In this document: piece after piece, positions 33,991 to 41,785 of the stretch
Numbering within the stretch: position 1 is the first letter of the stretch
Layout of the letters: each line of letters begins with the position of its first letter
Assembly: GCF_030718205.1 (NCBI RefSeq)
Contig: NZ_JAUZQF010000003.1
Span: 62,001-126,000, forward strand
Direction: 5' to 3'
Length of the DNA: 64,000 bases
DNA from: Nonomuraea turcica
GTDB lineage: Bacteria; Actinomycetota; Actinomycetes; Streptosporangiales; Streptosporangiaceae
Program-made: the position numbers and the translations under genes
The notes under the pieces: model-generated
The model's input: only the letters and a program-made list of their open reading frames with translations
Told to the model about the DNA's origin: nothing
Database searches by the model: none

Positions 33991-35697
33991 CTAGGCGAGT
34001 TGGCCGACGTGGGCCGCATCGCCGTGAACCGGGCCCGGGCTGGGTCCGGGTGCACCCCGAACGGTCTTGGGTGCGGGGAACACCGTGAGCTGGTCGCTTG
34101 GGCTCCGGCAGGTCTTGCCGCCCCCGGTGGGCGTGCCTGCGGTCCTGGGCGGGCTCGTGGCCCCGTGCGCCGGCGGGCGGGATGCGGTCTGGCCGGTAGC
34201 TCTCCGCGCCGCCATCCTCTGGTGGCGGGCGGTCACACCTGGCCGACGCCGGATCCCGTGTCCGAAAGCGCGTCGTCCGATCGCCACCGCAGCGCCATGA
34301 TGCCGGGTGGCCGTGTTCTGCTTAGCGTTCTGTTTGGTTTGCTGCTGAAGCGGGCGTTGCCAGTGCTGGGCGCCCCATCGGGAGGTGTAGGCCGGATCGA
34401 CGGCGACCACGACCAGCCCGCGGTGGTAGGCCATGCCGCGCAGCCGTTCCCGGAAGCGTGCGGTGGGGATGCCGGCGACGGTGCGGCGGAAACTCTTGCC
34501 CCGCTTGCCGCGTCCCATGGTTTCCCGGCCGGTGGCGCGGGCGTCGTCGAAGCCCAGGTTCTCGATCGCGATCCCCGTGCAGCCATGCTGGTGGGCGAGG
34601 TCGATCAGCTCGCTGATCGCCTGCCGCAGCCGACCGTCGCGCTGGGCGGCAGGGCCGCTCAGCGCGGTCGGGATGGTGATGGGCTCGCCGATCGGATTGC
34701 CGCAGCCGTCGACGACGCAGGCGGCCAAGTGGTCGCCGTTGAGGTCCACGCTCAGCAGCCGCGCCCCGGAGGCGGCCAGCTGGTCCGGGGACGGCACGGC
34801 CGGGGCGTCGGTCGACCAGGAGGCGTCCAGATACCACCGATCCCGCTCCGGGTGGTAGGCGATGTCGTAGCGCACCGCCCGATTGGCCTGCACACGGTCC
34901 AGCCACTCATCGCGCCGGTGGTGAAAACGCACCGTGCCGGCCAGCCGGTAGCGGCCCCGCGGGGCGTTGGCCAGGTGCCGTAGCGGCTCCGGCAGCACGA
35001 TCGTCACCGTGCTGTCGCCGGGATCGACGGTGATGGTGTAGTTCCCGAACGGCGCTCCCGTCTCCCCGTCGGCGGTCAGGAACATCCGCCGCGCATCCCA
35101 CCGCTGGCGCCACTGCTGCTCGGTGAGCTCGGCGTCGGTGAGGTTGTGCCGGAGTTTGGCCAGCTGGCGCCCGCCGGCCACGATCGCCGGCCGGCCTCGT
35201 GCGATGCGGTCCTCCACGCGGGCCAGCCGGGCGGTGAGCACCTGCAGTCGGCGCTGCTTTTGCCACCGCTCTTCCTGATCGGCGTAGCCGCGTACCCGGC
35301 CTTCGCGCTTGCCGCACGGCACCGCCAACCGTTTGCTGATCGTGGCGATGGCGCGGCGCAGGCCGGCGCGTTGGTCGTGCAGGGATCGCAGGGACAGCTG
35401 GTATTGATCCTCCGACGTGCGGGTCATCGCCCCGGCCCACCGCGACGAGGACACCGCGGTGAGCCCCTTCTTCCGCTCGGCCCGGTTTTGCACGATCGCG
35501 ACGTCCCCGATACGGATGCGCTCGGCCAGATCAGCACGAGCATGGCGGCCCAGATGACGGCCGACGGCGGTCAGGACCTCGACGTCACGCTCGGACAGCC
35601 GCAGACGATCCCGGATCCGCGCCCCCGCGGGCGCCGCGACGGTGAACGACGTCGCGATCGCCCGCAGCCTCTTCCCAGTCCTCTGACGCCGACCCAT
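33991..35697 (-). CDS. TnpB-like RuvC-fold protein with atypical RuvC-III and no zinc ribbon
   Basis: 568 residues. Basic N-terminal half, then a RuvC-type core: RuvC-I SVDLNGD (D318), RuvC-II IAIENLGF (E379), and the bridge region AVDPAYTSRWGAQHW (about 432-446). In canonical TnpB the last part would read YTSQxCSxCG with a four-cysteine ribbon and then DxNAA; here the cysteines are absent and the RuvC-III position reads ATRHHGAAVAIGRRA (463-477). The tail after about 500 is low-complexity (Pro, Gly, Thr). No TnpA transposase is present. Could be a nuclease with a rearranged site or an inactive, domesticated DNA binder. A 27-codon frame precedes it by 3 nt. Confidence 0.8.
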   Translation of the reverse strand: MGRRQRTGKRLRAIATSFTVAAPAGARIRDRLRLSERDVEVLTAVGRHLGRHARADLAERIRIGDVAIVQNRAERKKGLTAVSSSRWAGAMTRTSEDQYQLSLRSLHDQRAGLRRAIATISKRLAVPCGKREGRVRGYADQEERWQKQRRLQVLTARLARVEDRIARGRPAIVAGGRQLAKLRHNLTDAELTEQQWRQRWDARRMFLTADGETGAPFGNYTITVDPGDSTVTIVLPEPLRHLANAPRGRYRLAGTVRFHHRRDEWLDRVQANRAVRYDIAYHPERDRWYLDASWSTDAPAVPSPDQLAASGARLLSVDLNGDHLAACVVDGCGNPIGEPITIPTALSGPAAQRDGRLRQAISELIDLAHQHGCTGIAIENLGFDDARATGRETMGRGKRGKSFRRTVAGIPTARFRERLRGMAYHRGLVVVAVDPAYTSRWGAQHWQRPLQQQTKQNAKQNTATRHHGAAVAIGRRAFGHGIRRRPGVTARHQRMAARRATGQTASRPPAHGATSPPRTAGTPTGGGKTCRSPSDQLTVFPAPKTVRGAPGPSPGPVHGDAAHVGQLA

Positions 35698-35700
35698 CCG

Positions 35701-35784
35701 TTACACCTTCGCCAGGCTGCGCGCCGACCGAGCACGGGACGGGAGCAGCCCGTCCGGGTCAGCAGCGAGCCAGTACACCTGCAT
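35701..35784 (-). CDS. Possible small peptide coupled to the TnpB-like gene
   Basis: ATG 35784 opens 27 codons (starts MQVYWLAADPDGLLPSR) ending TAA three nt before the TnpB-like ATG, an arrangement that favours coupled translation. The frame stays open further upstream, but that part has no clear start. No family recognised. It may be only a leader or a remnant. Confidence 0.35.
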   Translation of the reverse strand: MQVYWLAADPDGLLPSRARSARSLAKV

Positions 35785-36034
35785 GGCTTTCCCATCCCTT
35801 CTCAAGCCGTCACATTGAGTGATCGGCAGATTACCATATCTGACCATGCCGGATAGAACATATGAGCGAAACCTGGAGTTCCAGCCATTCACGCCCGCGG
35901 CCTCAGTGAGGCCGACCCAGTGGCCGGGGAGACGTGGCCATCGAGCAGGATTGATCAGCAGCCGAGAGGAAAGAACGCGAGCGCGGCCCATCCATCGCGG
36001 CAACCTATCCCGAATCGGTCAACAATGACCGACC
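35785..36034. other. Intergenic stretch upstream of the TnpB-like gene
   Basis: Less GC-rich near 35815-35880. No promoter of quality, inverted terminal repeat or target duplication was recognised. Together with the remnant and leader sequence to 36325 it forms a 540-bp gene-free gap. Confidence 0.5.
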
Positions 36035-36180
36035 GGCGCCCGCGGCGTCCTCGGCCTAGACGGCGAACGTATAGGACGTGCTTGGGGCGAGGCCTGTGAC
36101 GGCGGCCGAGGTGGTCGTGGAGGCGGCGACCGCGCTCTCCCCCGACGGGGACACGCACCCACGTCATAGCCGGAGCTGAA
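36035..36180 (-). pseudogene. Fibronectin type III domain remnant
   Basis: Reading leftward, one frame gives FSSGYDVGA and another gives AVAASTTTSAAVTGLAPSTS followed by YTFAV, then an in-frame TAG, then AEDAAGA. Together they trace an actinobacterial fibronectin III linker domain (GYDV...VTGLAPSTSYTFAVRARDAAGN) broken by a frameshift near 36150 and a nonsense codon at 36056-36058 where Arg is expected. Such domains connect parts of secreted chitinases and cellulases, so a secreted polysaccharide enzyme was probably lost here. Confidence 0.65.
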
Positions 36181-36215
36181 ATCCGGTGAAAATTCACTGG
36201 AAGCGCTCCGCCGGA

Positions 36216-36226
36216 TGAAACTTTCA
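36216..36226. promoter_or_regulatory. Palindrome TGAAA-C-TTTCA
   Basis: Perfect 11-bp palindrome 100 bp before the pectate lyase start, related to the stronger site at 36270. Possible auxiliary operator. Confidence 0.35.
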
Positions 36227-36269
36227 GCGCCGCTTTACCGCTGGTGAGGCAGCGCCCATAATTCAGCGA

Positions 36270-36283
36270 GGAAAGCGCTTTCC
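36270..36283. promoter_or_regulatory. LacI-type operator of the pectate lyase gene
   Basis: GGAAAGCGCTTTCC, a perfect 14-bp palindrome with a central CG, typical of LacI-family sites. It ends 42 bp before the ATG at 36326. A partial AGCGCT site lies at about 36199-36209. No LacI gene is adjacent. Confidence 0.65.
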
Positions 36284-36325
36284 GGCCATCTTTCTGGAGG
36301 CCACCTGCCAAGCGGAGAGCAAACC

Positions 36326-37297
36326 ATGCCCTTTACGTCACAACGGCTCGCGCGGTGGACGGCCGTCCTCGTCGCCGCACTCGTCATCCCCTCGAACGCC
36401 GCCGTGGCCGCGGACGGACCCACCGGCTTCGCGGCCGTCAACGCGCTCGGCCAGAACGGCACCACCGGCGGAGCAGGAGGCCGCACGGTGACCGCCACCA
36501 ACGCCGAGCAGTTCCTGGAGTACATCGACAGCATTGAACCCCTGATCATCCGGGTGTCCGGGACGATCTCGATCACCAGCAAGCAAGGGGTGCGACCCAA
36601 CAAGACCATCGTCGGCGTCGGCACATCGGGGCACATCACAGGTGGCGGCCTGGACTTCTACCGGTCGTACAACGTGATCGTGCGCAACCTCCGATTCACC
36701 AACGCCGAGGACGACGCCGTCAACGTCGGCCAGAACTCCCACCACATCTGGATCGACCACAACACGTTCTCGGGCGCGGTGGACGGCTCGGTGGACATCG
36801 TGCGGGGCGCGGACTACGTCACCGTCTCGTGGAACCACTTCGACCACTCCGACAAGTCCATGCTGATCGGCCACTCCGACGGCGCCGCCGGCACGGACGT
36901 CGGCCACCTCAAGGTGACCATCCACCACAACTTCTTCGACCACAGCCGCCAGCGTCACCCGCGCATCAGGTTCGGCGAGCCGGTCCACATCTACAACAAC
37001 CACTACCTGGGCAACGAGCTCTACGGCGTGGCCTCCACGATGAACGCCGGCGCGGTGGTCGAGGGCAACTACTTCGAGAATGTGCCGCACCCGCTCTACT
37101 CCCGCAGCGGTTACGCCGACAGCGACCCCGGCCGGGCCGTGCAGCGCAACAACATCTTCGTGAACTCCGGCGCCCCCGAGACCAACGGGACCGTCGTCGA
37201 GCCCGGCACCTACTACGGCTACACGGTCGATCCACCGCAGAACGTCCCGTCGGCGGTGCGCGCGGGTGCGGGCGTCGGCAAGATCAGCGTCGCCTAG
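36326..37297 (+). CDS. Secreted pectate lyase, polysaccharide lyase family 1
   Basis: 323 residues. Sec signal peptide ending near AAVAA (about 28). Parallel beta-helix with PL1 signatures: VGQNSHHIWIDHNTFSG, DGSVDIVRGADYVTVSWNHF (calcium-site Asp residues), and RQRHPRIRFGEPVHIYNNHY, where the Arg of HPRIR is the expected catalytic base. It cleaves polygalacturonate by beta-elimination outside the cell with calcium. Length is normal. A LacI-type palindrome before it suggests induction by pectin breakdown products. Confidence 0.94.
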   Translation: MPFTSQRLARWTAVLVAALVIPSNAAVAADGPTGFAAVNALGQNGTTGGAGGRTVTATNAEQFLEYIDSIEPLIIRVSGTISITSKQGVRPNKTIVGVGTSGHITGGGLDFYRSYNVIVRNLRFTNAEDDAVNVGQNSHHIWIDHNTFSGAVDGSVDIVRGADYVTVSWNHFDHSDKSMLIGHSDGAAGTDVGHLKVTIHHNFFDHSRQRHPRIRFGEPVHIYNNHYLGNELYGVASTMNAGAVVEGNYFENVPHPLYSRSGYADSDPGRAVQRNNIFVNSGAPETNGTVVEPGTYYGYTVDPPQNVPSAVRAGAGVGKISVA

Positions 37298-37378
37298 CCC
37301 CCGGCGGGCGGGCGCCTGAGGCGAGTTGGCGCTTGGCCGGGCGGGCCGGCCGGTGTGGGATGTGGGGCCGGCCGGTGG

Positions 37379-37963
37379 TCAGGAGCGGAGGGCGTCGAGG
37401 AGGCGGTCGGCCTCGGCGGCCAGGCGCGGCAGGTCGGCGGCCGGGTCCGGGGAGCGGGCCAGCAGCATCCCGCCCTCGCACAACGCGCCGAACACCAACT
37501 GCGCGCGGGCGGGCACGGCCGCGGCGTCCTCCCCTTCGGCCGCCAGCGTGAATCCGGCGAGCAGGATGCGCAGCAGGCACCGGTGCTCGATCGCGCGCGC
37601 CGTCTCCCAGCCCAGCACCGACGGCGCGTCCAGCAGCACAATCTGCCGGAATCTCGGATAGAGGCAGTGCTCCAGGAACGTGCGGGCGCCCCGGTGCAAG
37701 GCCGCCCACACGTCGCTCTCCTCGGCGGCCACGCGCTCCAGCTTGGCGGAGGCCTCCGCCAGCTCACTCTCGAACGCCGCCCGGAACAACAGCGCCTTCC
37801 CCCTGAAGTGGTGATACGCGGCCCCCTTGGTCACCCCCGCCGCCGCGGCCACCGCGTCGATCGAGATCCCCGCATAACCCTTGTCACCGAACAACTCCCG
37901 TGCGGCCAGGACCAACGCCGCCGTGGTCTCGTCCGAACGCTCTGCCTGGGTACGGCGGATCAT
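37379..37963 (-). CDS. TetR family regulator
   Basis: 194 residues from ATG 37963 (AGGGAG 4 nt before). N-terminal HTH (GISIDAVAAAAGVTKGAAYHHFRGKALLF); C-terminal ligand domain in the style of TetR_C proteins (RFRQIVLLDAPSVLGWE). Divergent from two NAD(P)-binding reductase-like genes; two inverted repeats in the 85-bp gap overlap the opposite promoter. Probable repressor of itself and of the pair. Confidence 0.93.
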   Translation of the reverse strand: MIRRTQAERSDETTAALVLAARELFGDKGYAGISIDAVAAAAGVTKGAAYHHFRGKALLFRAAFESELAEASAKLERVAAEESDVWAALHRGARTFLEHCLYPRFRQIVLLDAPSVLGWETARAIEHRCLLRILLAGFTLAAEGEDAAAVPARAQLVFGALCEGGMLLARSPDPAADLPRLAAEADRLLDALRS

Positions 37964-37974
37964 CGTGCTCCCTA

Positions 37975-38003
37975 TTGACTTACATACTCGCGGTACGTAA
38001 CTT
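37975..38003 (+). promoter_or_regulatory. Promoter of the reductase pair, covered by an operator
   Basis: TTGACT at 37975-37980, 17-bp spacer, TAACTT at 37998-38003. The spacer is occupied by TetR site 1 (37980-38000), so bound repressor would block polymerase. Confidence 0.75.
37980..38000. promoter_or_regulatory. TetR operator site 1
   Basis: TTACATAC-N5-GTACGTAA, arms matching at 7 of 8 positions. Same architecture as the second site 34 bp away. Confidence 0.75.
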
Positions 38004-38013
38004 CGAAGAACAG

Positions 38014-38033
38014 TTACATACCCACAGTATGAA
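38014..38033. promoter_or_regulatory. TetR operator site 2
   Basis: TTACATAC-N5-GTATGAA, lying downstream of the -10 box in the leader of the reductase operon. Confidence 0.7.
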
Positions 38034-38048
38034 TCATGGAGGTGAGTC

Positions 38049-39077
38049 GTGTCCTCACCGCACATCGCCGTCTACGGCGCCACCGGCCACACCGGACGCC
38101 TGGTGTCGGCCGAGCTCCGCGCCCGCGGGCGGGAGATCATCCTGTCCGGCAGAGACGCCGGCGCGCTCAAGGCCCTGTCCGACGAGCTCGGCGGGGCCCG
38201 CGTACACCAGGCCACGCTCGACGACCCGGCCGCGTTACGGGAGCTGGCCGGGCAGGCGGGCGTGCTGATCCACTGCGCGGGACCGTTCACGCACACCGGC
38301 AGGCCCGTCGCCACGGCCGCAGCCGAGGCCGGCTGCCACTACGTCGATCACGCGCTCGAGCAGCACCACACCAAGTGGATGTTCGACACCCTGCAGGAGC
38401 CCGCCAGGCAGGCCGGCATCACCATGGTCACCGCGATGAGCTTCTACGGCGGGATGGGGGACCTGCTCGCCGGCGCCGTGGCCGAGGGCCTGACCGGGAT
38501 CGACCGGGTGATCACCGCCTACGCGGTGTCGGACTGGCGGCTGACGACGGGGGCCAAGCAGACCGCCGAGCTGCTGTTCGCCGACACCCGGCGGATCACG
38601 TACGAGGACGGCAAGCAGCACGTCGGCTACGTCGAGCCGCGTAACGCCGTCTTCCCGTTCCCGCCGCCGCTCGGGCCGCGCACGATGATCGCCCCCGTCC
38701 CGTTCTCCGAGGTCGTCACCGTGCCCAGGCACGTGCGGACGCCTCGCGTCGAGGCGCAGCTGACGGCGCAGACGTTCGAGGAGGAGCAGGCGTTCACCAG
38801 CGAGCACGTGGACGCCGCCACCAGGGCGGGCTCCCGCTTCACCGTCGCCGCCCAGGTGATCACCGCGGACGGCGGCAGCGCGGGACAGGTCAGCGGGCAC
38901 GACCTGTGGCGCCTGAGCGCCCTGGCATCGGTGGAAGCCGCGGTACGACTGGCCGACGGCCACGGCCGCCCGGGCGTCTACGGCCCAGCCGAGGCCTTCA
39001 CGCCGGGCCCGTTCCTGCGCGACCTGGAACGGCTCGGCCTGTTCACCCTGACTCTCCCAGGAAAGGCGGAAGCATGA
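38049..39077 (+). CDS. Saccharopine dehydrogenase-like NAD(P)-binding protein
   Basis: 342 residues from GTG 38049 (GGAGG 6 nt before). Rossmann start IAVYGATGHTGRLVSAEL, SGRDAGALKAL, then VLIHCAGPFTHTG and CHYVDHALEQHH, the pattern of saccharopine-dehydrogenase-like trans-acting reductases. It is first in a two-gene operon; the next start overlaps its stop. Under TetR control, so it likely answers a small hydrophobic compound. Substrate unknown. Confidence 0.88.
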   Translation: MSSPHIAVYGATGHTGRLVSAELRARGREIILSGRDAGALKALSDELGGARVHQATLDDPAALRELAGQAGVLIHCAGPFTHTGRPVATAAAEAGCHYVDHALEQHHTKWMFDTLQEPARQAGITMVTAMSFYGGMGDLLAGAVAEGLTGIDRVITAYAVSDWRLTTGAKQTAELLFADTRRITYEDGKQHVGYVEPRNAVFPFPPPLGPRTMIAPVPFSEVVTVPRHVRTPRVEAQLTAQTFEEEQAFTSEHVDAATRAGSRFTVAAQVITADGGSAGQVSGHDLWRLSALASVEAAVRLADGHGRPGVYGPAEAFTPGPFLRDLERLGLFTLTLPGKAEA

Positions 39078-39928
39078 TCCTCGTGACCGGCGCGGCCGGC
39101 GGGCAGCAGGGAGCGACGGGGCGGCAGGTCGTGGACTTGCTGCTGGAGCGCGGCGAGCAGGTCAGGGCCTTTGTGCGCGCCGACGACCACCGGGCCGAGG
39201 AGCTCCGCAAGATCGGCGCGGAGGTGGTCGTCGGCGACCTGCGCGAGATCACCACGGTGCGCCCCGCCATGCGCGGAGTCAGGCGGGCGTACTTCACCTA
39301 TCCGGTGACGGCCGGGCTGCTCGACGCCACCGCGGCGTTCGCGGCGGCGGCCAAGGAGGAGGGGGTGGATCGGGTCGTCGAGGTGTCCCAGCTGGACGCC
39401 TCCCCCGAGGCGGGCACCCCGCGCATGCGCCGCCACTGGCTGTCGGAGCAGGTCTTCGACTGGGCCGGGGTGGGCGCGGTTCATCTGCGTGCGGGGGTGT
39501 TCTTCGAGAACCTGGCCGTGGTGGCGGCCGCGTCCGGCAACCGCGAGCTGGCGCTGCCGCTCGGCGGCAGGGACACGCTCATCCCGCTCGTCGCCGCCGC
39601 CGACGTGGCGAGGGTCGGGGCCGGGCTCCTGCTCGACCCCGGCCCTGCGGACCCGGTGTGCCTGGTGAACGGGCAGATGGCGACCATCGGCGAGGTCGCC
39701 GACGCGTTCGGCATCCCGTACGTGGACGTGCCTCCCGAGGCATGGGAAGCACGCGCCATCGACATCTACCAGGACCCGTACGCAGTCGAGCACCTCACCC
39801 ACCTGTGGGCGATCTTCCGCTTCATCGGGTCGGAGCACCACCCCCTCTACCAGGTCACCGAGGCCATCGAACGCATCGGAGGCCGCCCACCGACGACGCT
39901 AGGCGAGTTCGCTCAGGGAGCCCGATAG
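39074..39928 (+). CDS. NmrA-like NAD(P)H-binding protein
   Basis: 284 residues. ATG 39074 overlaps the previous stop (ATGA). N-terminal MILVTGAAGGQQGATGRQVV with a slightly enlarged glycine loop, VRADDHRAEELRKIGAEVVVGDL, HLRAGVFFENL. NmrA/HSCARG-type atypical SDRs either reduce quinones or sense NADP(H). It has the same promoter and TetR control as its neighbour. Confidence 0.9.
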   Translation: MILVTGAAGGQQGATGRQVVDLLLERGEQVRAFVRADDHRAEELRKIGAEVVVGDLREITTVRPAMRGVRRAYFTYPVTAGLLDATAAFAAAAKEEGVDRVVEVSQLDASPEAGTPRMRRHWLSEQVFDWAGVGAVHLRAGVFFENLAVVAAASGNRELALPLGGRDTLIPLVAAADVARVGAGLLLDPGPADPVCLVNGQMATIGEVADAFGIPYVDVPPEAWEARAIDIYQDPYAVEHLTHLWAIFRFIGSEHHPLYQVTEAIERIGGRPPTTLGEFAQGAR

Positions 39929-40069
39929 CACGCAGCCGGACGAAGCCGGCGACCGAACCGATAAGGATCATCGCCGGTCAGCGCTCGCGATCACATCACG
40001 GATGAACGAACCCACCAGGCGAGGCAGCCCACGCGGATCGGCCACCAAATCCTCGACAGCATCGAATCT

Positions 40070-40101
40070 GTCACCGTTCGATGGCACACTGTAACGGTGA
40101 C
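40070..40101. repeat. Perfect 9-bp inverted repeat over the start codon of the AAA/nuclease gene
   Basis: GTCACCGTT (40070-40078) and AACGGTGAC (40093-40101) with 14 bp between. The right arm contains the GTG start at 40097. No Shine-Dalgarno lies between the arms. It could be an operator for autorepression, or a hairpin hiding the start. Confidence 0.7.
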
Positions 40102-41662
40102 CAAGGCCAGGTACTTCAACACCACCGGACCGTGCCACCCCCGGGTCCACTACGTGTTGCCGTCGCAGCCCCGGCTGCCGGAGGCGCGCCAGTTGATCGA
40201 CCTGGATCGCTTCTTCGTGATCCACGCGCCACGTCAGTCGGGCAAGACGACCTTGCTCCATTCCCTTGAGTATGAGCTCACCCAAGAAGGCGCCGCCGTG
40301 GCGGTGACGATCTCCTGCGAGGCGGCCTCCGTGGCGGGCGACGACTACGAGGCCGCGGAGTTGATCCTGCTGAACGAGCTCCGGTGGTCCACCGTCTCGG
40401 TGCCCGACCCCTGGCCTGAGGCCCCACCGGGTGGACGGCTGGGCGCCGCTCTCCAGGCGTGGGCAGCTCAGTGCGAGCTCCCGCTCGTGTTGCTCATCGA
40501 CGAGATCGACGCGCTGAGCGGGGAGAGCCTGAAAGCGGTCCTGCGGCAACTACGCACCGGCCACAACAATCGATCCAGAGGCGTTCCGTTCGCCAACTCC
40601 GTGGTGTTGTGCGGGCTGCGGGACGTGCGCGAATACAAGATCGCCTCAGGTGGCGACCCCGCCCGGCTCGGCGCGATCAGTCCCTTCAACATCTCGGTCA
40701 AGTCGCTTCGCCTGGGCGACTTCACTCGGGAGGACATGGAGGAGCTGTACGGCCAGCACACCGCCGAGACGGGGCAGGAGTTCACCAAGGAAGCCCTTGC
40801 CGCGGCCTGGGATTTCACCCGCGGACAACCCTGGCTGGTCAACGCCCTGGGTTGGGAGATCACCTTTGAGATGCGGGTCCCTCCAGAGGAATCGATCACC
40901 GTCGAGCACATGGAGCAGGCCAAGGAACGACTCATTCGCGCCCGCGCCACCCACCTGGATTCGCTCGTCGCCAAGCTGTACGAACCGCGGGTCAAGCGCG
41001 TGATCGAACCGGTGCTCGCAGGCACGTCGGTCGACTTCGACGCAATCTTCACGGACGACTTCTCCTACGTGCGTGATCTCGGCCTGGTGGCCATGGGATC
41101 CTCCGTCGAAATCGCCAACCCCATCTACCGCGAGGTCATCCTCCGCGTGCTGGGCTTCGGTGTGGAAGCCAATGTTGTCCTAGAAGATTCGCGGTCTTTC
41201 GTCCTCCCTGACGGCCGTCTGGACGTGCTCAAGCTGTTGCGTGAGTTCACCGCCTTCTGGAAGCAGCACGGCGAGATGATGGTCCGTGGCACCACCTATC
41301 ACGAGGCCGCCTGCCAGATCGTCCTCATGGCTTACCTGCACCGGATCGTCAACGGCGGCGGCTTCCTCGACAGGGAATACGCGGCGGGCACCGGGCGGCT
41401 GGACGTCTATCTGCGCTGGCCGTACGGCGAGCGGCAGGTGCAGCGGGAGGCCATGGAGCTCAAGGTGTGGCGGCCTGGCCAACGGGATCCGCTGGACGAG
41501 GGGCTCGCGCAGCTCGACCGCTATCTGGACCGGCTGGATCTCGAGACCGGCTACCTGGTGATCTTCGATCGCCGTCCTGAAGCGTTGCCGATGGAGGAGC
41601 GCGTGCGGTTCGATCAGGACCACACCGCGGCGGGGCGGCAGGTCACCGTTCTGCGAGCGTGA
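40097..41662 (+). CDS. AAA-type ATPase with C-terminal PD-(D/E)XK nuclease-like domain
   Basis: 521 residues. Opens with a conserved RYFNTTGPCHPRVHYVLP segment, Walker A APRQSGKTT (K50), Walker B LVLLIDEIDAL (D135, E136), and a lid ending in FTRGQPWLVNALGWEI. The C-terminal 130 residues hold GRLDVYL (D436) and MELKVW (E454, K456), spaced as in PD-(D/E)XK nucleases. This is the widespread 'AAA-like ATPase plus PDDEXK' family, function unproven, with defence or mobile-element control often suspected. Start is taken at GTG 40097 because TTT/ACG codons upstream give no better one. Stand-alone gene. Confidence 0.82.
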   Translation: MTKARYFNTTGPCHPRVHYVLPSQPRLPEARQLIDLDRFFVIHAPRQSGKTTLLHSLEYELTQEGAAVAVTISCEAASVAGDDYEAAELILLNELRWSTVSVPDPWPEAPPGGRLGAALQAWAAQCELPLVLLIDEIDALSGESLKAVLRQLRTGHNNRSRGVPFANSVVLCGLRDVREYKIASGGDPARLGAISPFNISVKSLRLGDFTREDMEELYGQHTAETGQEFTKEALAAAWDFTRGQPWLVNALGWEITFEMRVPPEESITVEHMEQAKERLIRARATHLDSLVAKLYEPRVKRVIEPVLAGTSVDFDAIFTDDFSYVRDLGLVAMGSSVEIANPIYREVILRVLGFGVEANVVLEDSRSFVLPDGRLDVLKLLREFTAFWKQHGEMMVRGTTYHEAACQIVLMAYLHRIVNGGGFLDREYAAGTGRLDVYLRWPYGERQVQREAMELKVWRPGQRDPLDEGLAQLDRYLDRLDLETGYLVIFDRRPEALPMEERVRFDQDHTAAGRQVTVLRA

Positions 41663-41785
41663 GGGTGTCAGTCCCGGTTTGTCTGGAGCTACGGGTGCGC
41701 CGAGCAGATCAACGCGGTCGGCGGTGTCCGGGAGGACTGATCAACGCGCCGCCGATGGTAGCCGGGAGCCGAGCCTCTCGCATTG

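Noticed and set aside
35955..36311. 118-codon minus-strand frame
   Set aside because: Mixed-frame noise covering the FN3 remnant; no start site and no consistent domain.
41707..41748. Direct repeat GATCAACGCG after the AAA gene
   Set aside because: Short, two copies, no associated element; likely chance.
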